NCBI GenBank assembly: GCA_001953115.1
Contig: LSSL01000486.1
Span: forward strand, 1 to 40,835
Source: Smittium mucronatum
Taxonomy: Eukaryota > Kickxellomycota > Harpellomycetes > Harpellales > Legeriomycetaceae
Direction of reading: 5' to 3'
DNA: 40,835 nt
Under the pieces are notes generated by a model, which worked only from the letters and a program-made list of their open reading frames with translations, was not told where the DNA came from and ran no database searches. Below are positions 33,210 through 40,835 of the stretch, in pieces. The position numbers and the translations under genes were made by a program. The stretch's first letter is position 1. The number at the start of each line of letters is the position of its first letter.

Positions 33210-35563
33210 TTATAGAAAAGTATGAAATACTAGCGAAGGAAGATATGGATGTTAGTTATATAGGAGGACTTCAAGAAAATTGAATGATTCGAAAGAAGGC
33301 TTTATAATCAGAGTATCACAGAGTAAGTTTTTTATGAAAAAAATATCAAGTACATTATTCCTAAAGAACTTTCCATGGAAATCATTAGTAATCGTCATGC
33401 TGTGGCCCTCAAATTCCCAAATCCGTAAAAATAATTCATTCTGGCTAATAGATATTATTTGGCTCGGGTTCTAGCTATAACGGGAAATTTAACGATAACC
33501 AATAGTTACAATGTTGTTTGCGAATACTAGTCACCTCTGTCCAATGTATCGTCAGAATTAATATGCCTTTCCGACATATGTTTCGCCAATAATAAACCGT
33601 ACCAGTACTCATAATTCCACCCAACTGTATTCAGAAATTAACATCAACTAATCTGCACATTGGCCAAAACAACAGACTCGCAAATGTTTAGTGTCAGTTA
33701 CGGAGTAAAGCACAACTTAGACAATTAAAGAATATTTAAGTCGCAACTGAAATTCGGTAAATAAAGGTAATTAAAACCCAGCTAAAAACCCATAGCTTAA
33801 AATTTGTCTTTTATTACTTCTAGCTCAATGATCTCCTAGATTATTTTAGTCCCAACAGAATCAAGCCAGATCTATAAATACGTTAGTGGTCTATTCATTA
33901 TCTTAACTTCGTGAAAAATCTACTTTTTATAACTCCAATGTTATGAGTATGCTGAAGAGAGACGTTAGCTAATAATAAGTGGGTTTATTAATGTTATGTA
34001 ATAGATATTGAATTCCTTTAATATTACAAATGATGATGATTTCATAATAATATCAACTTATTCCCCAAGGGAGGAAATGGTTTTAATTTATACTAAAACT
34101 GATATATTAATATTTTAGCCACTTTAATAAGAAGGCAGTGATAGGTTAGCTAAAAATATCTATGTTAAATTATGTGTGAATATCAGGATTTTTGTCTATA
34201 TTTAATTTTACTGAAATTAAAAAACTTGATATATATCAAAAATCAATGTTAGAAACAAAACTGATTCTCCCTTCCAAATTTTATTTCATTAAAAATCCAA
34301 CTCAAAATGCCACAACTATTTATATTAAATGGATAGTCATATAATAATCCGGTTTATATTTTCATTTACAAAATCAATTCACTTTTTTTATTAAGAGCAA
34401 AATACGAGAGATTTTTTGGTCCAAGGCAAAAAAACCCCCCCATCTCATAATTGAATCGGTTACTTCAAGTGATAGTAATTCAACTCCGATAAGATTATAC
34501 CTCTGCGCAAAAATTCTTATGTTAAAAAGGATTTAGAAGATTTATTGGTTTAAATTATAAAACATACCAAATGGAATCAAGACGGTTTTAATAAAATTTC
34601 AGATAAATGTGGGTAGTAATTCATGTGTGAAGATTTGTACAATGAAAAATATTTTTCGTGTATATGAAAAAAAAAATTTTTTTATAACGAATAACTTCAA
34701 GTTTGTATTATGTACCATGTATGCTAGAAACTAGATATTTTTACAATACAGTCTGATTCTCTCTGTAGTTAACAGGTTCATTAAATCTTTCTAGTGTTTA
34801 GTGTATATTTGCTGAAATAAAAAAGATAAAGCTCTTTTTAAGGCTGTGATATGTGGCTTTGGAATGAATATCCATATTTTTTTATCTTATTTACTTTAAT
34901 TGATTTTGGACTTAGCTAATAGTTGAAATAACCTAGAATCCAAATGCTTGAAAATATGAATAAACATATTGTATGATATAAATAGGCGTAGTTTTTCAAG
35001 TTACTGGATTAGAAATAGTAGAAAAAATCGATTTATGATTAGATCATCTCTAACACCCCTTGCACTTTCTCGTCCTGTTTTTAATTCAACATATTTGACG
35101 ATTTTGACAAAAAGATTCATATTAATATATTTATTTAAAAAACTATATAACTGGGGAATATCTTAAGAGTTTTTATTTATTTTATTCAAAATTTAAATTA
35201 CATATATCCAGTTTATTCTTTTTTAAATGATAACTAGAGATGGGTTATAAGTAAATATATTTTAAAACTACAGAAATTTCATATTGAGTTATAAATTGTT
35301 TGAAAGTCAACCATTTTTTAATTCCATAAATAAAGACTGTTTTTTTTCGTGGTATATAATCCAAAACAAATTAATCAAAAACTACATGGGAAAATAAAAA
35401 GTAAAAAAAAATACATTACCCTAACTAAAATGATTTCCTATGCAGGAATACTGGATGTAAATGTAAAGTGGTACGATAAAATCTATTAGCTGAATCCAAC
35501 TCAAATATCTTCATGTAAATAAAAGACTGAGTTCGAATTAAGTTATGAGATTATATACATGGA

Positions 35564-35640
35564 ATGCCTTGTCATGGTCTAGGGGCTAAAAATATGCATA
35601 TGGGGAGCTGCGTTCAAACTAAAATCCCACTATTTTGCCC
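35564..35640 (+). other. Degenerate tRNA-like block (A-box and B-box)
   Basis: TGGTCTAGGGG at 35575-35585 matches a polymerase III A-box and the D-arm of tRNA-Pro or tRNA-Glu. GCGTTCAAACT at 35610-35620 resembles a B-box. The spacing is too short for an intact tRNA, and no acceptor stem can be paired, so it is at best a tRNA relic or tRNA-derived element. An A-rich run follows about 60 bases later (near 35679-35686). It may also be coincidence. Confidence 0.2.
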
Positions 35641-35914
35641 TATGTTTGATAAGAAGTGAGAGAAAAAGCTATGAATAAAAAAAAGGTGGTAACAGCATCA
35701 GAGAATTTTGTTTTCAAATAAATTAGATCAGTCAGAATATAGAAAGAATAGGAACTAATATGAGTCTGTATAGCCTTTTTCAATACTTTCATGAACAGTT
35801 TATACTCTGTTAGTTAAATGTGGTTCTGAAATTTAGCGGTTTGCTTCAGGAAAAAAGTTGCAGAAATATCGACTTTTTATAATTCTAGTTGTTATTGCAT
35901 TAATCTTGTTAAAA

Positions 35915-36121
35915 TTAGTTTCTAATGATGTGCTCTAACATCTCAGCAAATTTACATTTGCTGATTTTGAGCTTAATACATGACAGCATGTCTCCTAAGT
36001 TAAATATCCTATTCGAAGCAATACCTAATGGTGTATATAGGGCAGTAGATATGACTACAATTTCCATTAGGTAAGCAGCTGTTATACCAGCAGAGTAATC
36101 TATTAGAGCCGAAGACATCAA
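35915..36121 (-). CDS. Unrecognised 68-aa ORF with a hydrophobic segment
   Basis: This reverse frame starts with MMSSALIDYSAGITAAYLME and has a balanced residue content (Ala, Gly, Ser, Thr) unlike the Asn/Lys/Ile chance ORFs around it. It contains a hydrophobic stretch of about 25 residues that could span a membrane. An in-frame stop lies shortly upstream of the ATG, and no exon chain could be built in either direction. It may be one exon of an unresolved gene or a relic. I do not recognise a family. Confidence 0.2.
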   Translation of the reverse strand: MMSSALIDYSAGITAAYLMEIVVISTALYTPLGIASNRIFNLGDMLSCIKLKISKCKFAEMLEHIIRN

Positions 36122-37070
36122 TATTTTCTATACCTAAAGCTTTTACCACCACTGCTATTTTGCTTATTTTCACTTATTTACCTGCCAATAAAATTCTGAG
36201 CTACAAAAAAATCATAGTATAATGAATTATGCTCATTTCTAGCAGAAAAAAGCTTTCCGAAAAGACTAGATCCTAGTTAGAACTCGCCAATAACCTAATT
36301 AATAAAAATAAGTTGATAAAAAAGCTTGTTAATGACCACTTATATTTCCAAAAATATCTGCTAGATTCTGATTTTACCTGGCCACAAAAAATTAAATATT
36401 TATTTATAAAATAAGTAATTTTTCTAATAAAGTTTAATTATATTTAAATGCGCTTCTACTATGAACTCACTATATGTTAATTTTCTAAGCTATCCCAAAA
36501 ATTCTCAACCTTAAATAGTATAACTAAGTTTAAAAATCTTGTATAATTCCTCCCAACCCCACAAAAATTAAGCCTTTAAGCTGTGAAAATACAGTTAAGT
36601 CTTTGAAAATTATCTTACAGAATCGGTAAAAAATTATTTTACTGCTTTTTTTTAAATGGTCAAACATAATTTTTATGAATAAAGCAAAAATTTCTTTGAA
36701 TTTTTTTTCTGAAATCGTTCTAATCAAGATATCTTGTTTATGGCTATATATTATCATTTAAAAATATTTATAATTTCAGATAATTTTATTAAAATTAATT
36801 TATATATATAATTAATATCACATTTATTATTAAAATGATTGAATTAATAAGCATTGAATTTTATTCAATTAAAAAAAATTGAGTATAAAATAAAAAAAAG
36901 TTTTCGCTGTATGTTAATTTATGCGATCCAAATAATTTTAAAGTATTTATCGATTTAAAAAAAAAATTGCTGTAAGTTATTTTGCTTTTGAAATATTGGC
37001 TTGTTTTGGTGATAAAAAATTACGAGTGTTATTATATAGAATTAAAAGTCATATTATAACTTTTTGAGAA

Positions 37071-37090
37071 AGATATACATAGATATACAT
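37071..37090. repeat. Two tandem copies of AGATATACAT
   Basis: A perfect 10-base unit occurs twice in tandem. With flanking AAAGAT and ATCTTT it also forms a short imperfect inverted repeat. It is noncoding. Confidence 0.7.
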
Positions 37091-40000
37091 ATCTTTGCTA
37101 AAAAAATACTATTAACTACCGTATCGAAAATTTTAACCCAGATTAATTTTTTGATATTTTTTTAAATATTTTTTAATAGTCACTGTAAAAATTCCCTTGA
37201 GAAATAAAAAAAAGGTGGATTTTGTGTTAATTATTTTAAAGTAATCCAAAATTTAGGTCAAAGTTTTTATGAAAAATATTTTTTCGCAAAAAATCGAATC
37301 TATTTATTTAAAAAGGTACATTATTAAATATAATAAAATGAAAAATGAAATTATCTTCATTTTTTAGAACAGAAAAAATAATTTCTTGAAGACATTTTTA
37401 TTTTAAGAAACTCATAGATATTCTTTTTTTTTATTTTACTTGATCGAAAAAAAAATATCTAAATTTCATTAGTTCAGAAACTTAATTAACGTGTTTTATT
37501 TCAAATAAAATTCTTAAAAATAAAAATAAACATGTTTTTTTTTCATATTTCATATTTCAATAAACATTAAAGGTGTATTTTGAATATTAAAACATTTTAT
37601 TAAAGATAAAAAAATTAATCTCTTAATATTTAATTGTTTTAAAAAATTATAGAAAAAATCGTTTGAAATGATTGTCTTTTAAATTGTTTAAAGTTTCTTA
37701 ACTTCAGTTTATTTATTATGATAATATAATTGAAAAAAAATATTTGAATGAAGAAAAAATATAAAAATATATAAAATCAGGAATAGGAATACAAAAATAT
37801 CAACTAATTATAATTTTATAGAATTTTTTTGATTATTTCGTGATTAGTTTTTGAAAAATATTCGTGCTTTATTTTTATTAATTTTCATAAAACTTCTCAG
37901 TTATTTTATTTTTTTCAAGCAAAAATGAATTGTTTTTATTTAAAACTATGATAAAACAAAAATAATATTTTACAATTATATAAATAAAAACTATAATTTC
38001 GTTTCAGGTTAATAATGAGTTTTATTGATTTTGAATTGATTCATTAATTATCTATCATTAAGCTTTGTTTTTTCGAAAATAATTATATAACCAAAATAAT
38101 AACATTATATTTAATAAAGAAATTTATCGCTATTAAATTTTCGATTTTCAATCCAAATTAGGTTATTTTACGAATTTTTCTATTTAAAAATGATCAATTT
38201 TAATTATTTTAAACCAAATAACATTATTTTTTTCACTAACCTTTTATTTTAGTAAAACCAATATTTTATAAATATTTTCAAACTATTAATGTAAAAATTT
38301 CACAGTATTTGCTATTGAGATCGGGACATACCATGCATATAATTTTAAATGAAATAAAGCCAAATTTAATAGCGATTTTTTATAAGAAAATAGATATTTA
38401 TTAACATTTTCAGTGCCTATGAAACAAAAAATGACGTTCGCTATTTTATCGATGCTAACATGAAATGTAAAAATATCTAAGTACTATTTGATAAATCGGT
38501 AATTTAGGCAAATTTAAATGTATAATTTACATAAATAGTGAAAGCCTAATTTGGAACCATAAAGGGTTAAATATCAAATATATTTAAAATATTTACGAAA
38601 TAGATGGAAAATAAAAAAAATTGTTTAAAAAAATTATCATTTTCAAATTTTATCCAAAAATTCTTGAAATATATAATGTTGCGTGTATTTGAAAAATTTA
38701 TTTGATTCTGATTGATAAATTTGCACTATTAGAACTATATAAAACTTAAAATTTTCACTGAAAAAATGAAAAAAACAACAATAGAAGTTTTATAATCTAA
38801 ATATAAATATATTGGTATAGATTCTCAATAAAGGATATTTTATGTTGAATGAAAAATTAATTTATAAAAAAAAACATTCTTCTTCAGCTTTTATTTTTTG
38901 ATCAGATAATTATATAATATATAATATTTAAATTAGGTAATCACGATTTCGAAATATGTGTAATTTTATCTTTTCTTTAAAAAAATTCTATTAAACAGTA
39001 GCCATCTTATTAAGAATTAAAAAACCCCAACAAATAATTATCTATAATTTAATTTGTCACTCCGTTTTTGCTATGTAATATTTATTCATATTTGTTAACA
39101 TTAAAATGATATAATTTGAAATTTTAATAAAACAAACCAAGTAAATTTGAAATTATTTCGTTTTAATCAAAGTGAAATATATTTAAGATTTTTTCCGACA
39201 TCAGGCCTATTTTACTTTGTAAACTATTTTCTATAGTTTAATTCAATTATCTGTTACAAATAATAGTGTAGAAACGTAATAAATCTAATAATTTTTTAAT
39301 AAAAGATCGCTTCTAAGATTCTGATTTCTTACTATTAAATAAATTTGATATTTATTATAAAGAAATATTTAAAAGATTTAAAAAGATTTATTTTTTAATA
39401 GTAAATCTCTCCCTAATAAAAAGAATTCACAAATAGTATATTTATAACAAGAATTAAGAATTACAGATATACCTATGGTAAGTAGCTATAAGTCGGAATA
39501 TAAAAATGATAATATACATAAGTTCATATAATAAAAACAAAAATACATGATTAAATTATTAAAAAACAACAATTAAGATTTTTTGGATTATTCCGAAGCT
39601 TTTTAAAAGCTACATCAATCATTCATTACAACCCCAGTAAACCTCTGATCATCATCAATCGTGATATGATTGGGAAAAAAACCCCAAAATGCATCTTAAT
39701 TTACTTAATAAGACTAATATTTGGGCATAACTGATTTATGTGAAATAAATAATCCCACTAAGAATTAATTAAGTTTTTATAGTATAGCATCAAATTAAAA
39801 ATGATATCAAAATGAATTCAACACTGAAAACTATTATAATATAGTATTTGGTTTAAATATTATTTTCCATTAAAATGATTTTTAAATGTACCAATTATGG
39901 AAAGCATTGGATTTTATAAACTGATAATCCAAAAAAAAAGAAAAAAAAAAAGTGAGCTATTAATTAGCAGCAATGTTTTTTCAATTTTTCAAAGGTATCT

Positions 40001-40802
40001 TATGGAAATAAATGTATATAGTACTCCTATTAAAATTCAAATGTTAATATTTAAAATATATAAGCTTCAAAAAAATCGAAAATTATTTTTTAAACACATT
40101 TTTTGGTGTTAGTTTATTTTTCTTGATTTCAACGTTTATTAGAGTAATTTTTATCCCTAGTTTCAAAATTTTAGAAAATAGAATTCAGTTATTTATTGAA
40201 TTGAATTTAATCAATTTCAATTTTATTTATATATGAGATTAGATTTTAATTAATAAAATATTATGTAATAAAAAGTTACGATTAAGCTTAGATTTAATGG
40301 TATAAAAAATATGCAATTCGAAATATAATAAAATATACTTTTATTGTAACAATTACTAAACTAAATGAAATGTTTGAATTTAAAAAATAAATATATAGCG
40401 GTAAAAAGTATCTAGTTTTTATCTAGAATATATTAATGTAAAAGTAAATATACTCCTATGGTTTAAATTCGCTCAAATTACAAGGTTTTATTTATATATG
40501 TATAGCTTGAATCAATTTCTTTTTGTTTTTTTTCATATCATGATGACTTTGAAGATCTTTGATATTAAAAATCTACACCATTTAACCATTAAAAAAATCG
40601 AAAAATTTAAAGTAATTATATATTTAAATCCTGCAAAGAAATCGGTTTAAAATTTTGTTATTTCGATTTAAATTAAAAAAAACTTTTTTTAATTAAATAA
40701 AAATTAGTTTATATATGGTTTTTAAGCATACAAAAAGGATTATATTGCAAAAAGTAATATATTATCAAAAAAGAGTAAAAAATTATTCAAATTCTAGCTA
40801 AT

Positions 40803-40835
40803 ATATACATACATACATACATACATATATATATA
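40803..40835. repeat. (CATA)n/(TA)n microsatellite at the window end
   Basis: About five CATA units are followed by TA repeats and run to the last base, so the repeat may continue beyond the window. Confidence 0.85.

Larger units (their letters stand above)
33210..40835. other. AT-rich region without a convincing gene
   Basis: The first 3 kb (to about 36200) is less AT-rich and contains the ZRT3-like promoter, an unassigned reverse ORF (35915-36121) and a tRNA-like block (35564-35640). From about 36300 onward the sequence is extremely AT-rich, with only chance-like short ORFs. I found no motif, exon chain or transposon remnant. A forward ORF at 33280-33474 lies in the transporter's upstream region and has no support. 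Confidence 0.6.

Noticed and set aside
33280..33474. A 64-codon forward ORF upstream of the zinc transporter
   Set aside because: It starts 70 bases from the divergent start codon, has no recognisable motif and no second exon; it more likely lies in the transporter promoter.
1..40835. Assignment to anaerobic gut fungi (Neocallimastigomycota) because of extreme AT content
   Set aside because: An intact COQ8 implies ubiquinone synthesis and respiring mitochondria, which those fungi lack.

Overview
The window looks like a piece of a very AT-rich fungal nuclear chromosome. Its genes have short GT-AG introns (61 to about 225 bases), use the standard genetic code as far as conserved positions show, and include families best known from fungi: a Zrt3-like vacuolar zinc transporter and an SLM-type BAR-PH protein. 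A Mediator subunit 27 gene argues against budding yeast. A ubiquinone-pathway gene (COQ8) argues against the anaerobic Neocallimastigomycota, which are similarly AT-rich. An early-diverging, symbiont-like lineage such as the Harpellales (Smittium and relatives) would fit, but that is inference and no species is identified.

Layout: 1-5689 is AT-rich sequence with no convincing gene. Three genes follow: COQ8 (+, 5690-8216, 8 exons), MED27 (+, 8870-10228, 5 exons) and a WDTC1/DCAF-type WD40-TPR gene (-, 14736-10944, 3 exons). MED27 and the WDTC1-like gene converge. From 14737 to 28766 there is a 14 kb gene desert holding simple repeats, a G-quadruplex-like tract, a 7-base minisatellite and an assembly gap (26277-26798) bordered on both sides by poly-G. 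The stretch just after the gap (about 27300-28500) is less AT-rich and carries CCAAT boxes, a CACGTG and a TATA-like element, so it looks regulatory. A convergent pair comes next: the SLM1/2-like BAR-PH gene (+, 28767-30506, 3 exons) and the ZRT3-like transporter (-, 33209-30918, 3 exons). From 33210 to the end there is again no convincing gene, only short unassigned ORFs, one degenerate tRNA-like block and microsatellites.

The five genes do not form a pathway. COQ8 supports coenzyme Q synthesis in mitochondria, MED27 belongs to the transcriptional Mediator, the WDTC1-like protein is a probable CUL4-DDB1 ubiquitin-ligase receptor, the SLM-like protein acts at the plasma membrane, and the Zrt3-like protein should release zinc from the vacuole. 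All five models were rebuilt by hand from splice signals, reading frame and family motifs. Every exon junction keeps the frame, so I see no sign of pseudogenes among them. I found no convincing undescribed system. The best leads are the very long, low-complexity insertions in the WDTC1-like and ZRT3-like proteins, a frame-preserving hydrophobic intron, the poly-G-bounded gap and the marked codon bias of the BAR-PH gene.
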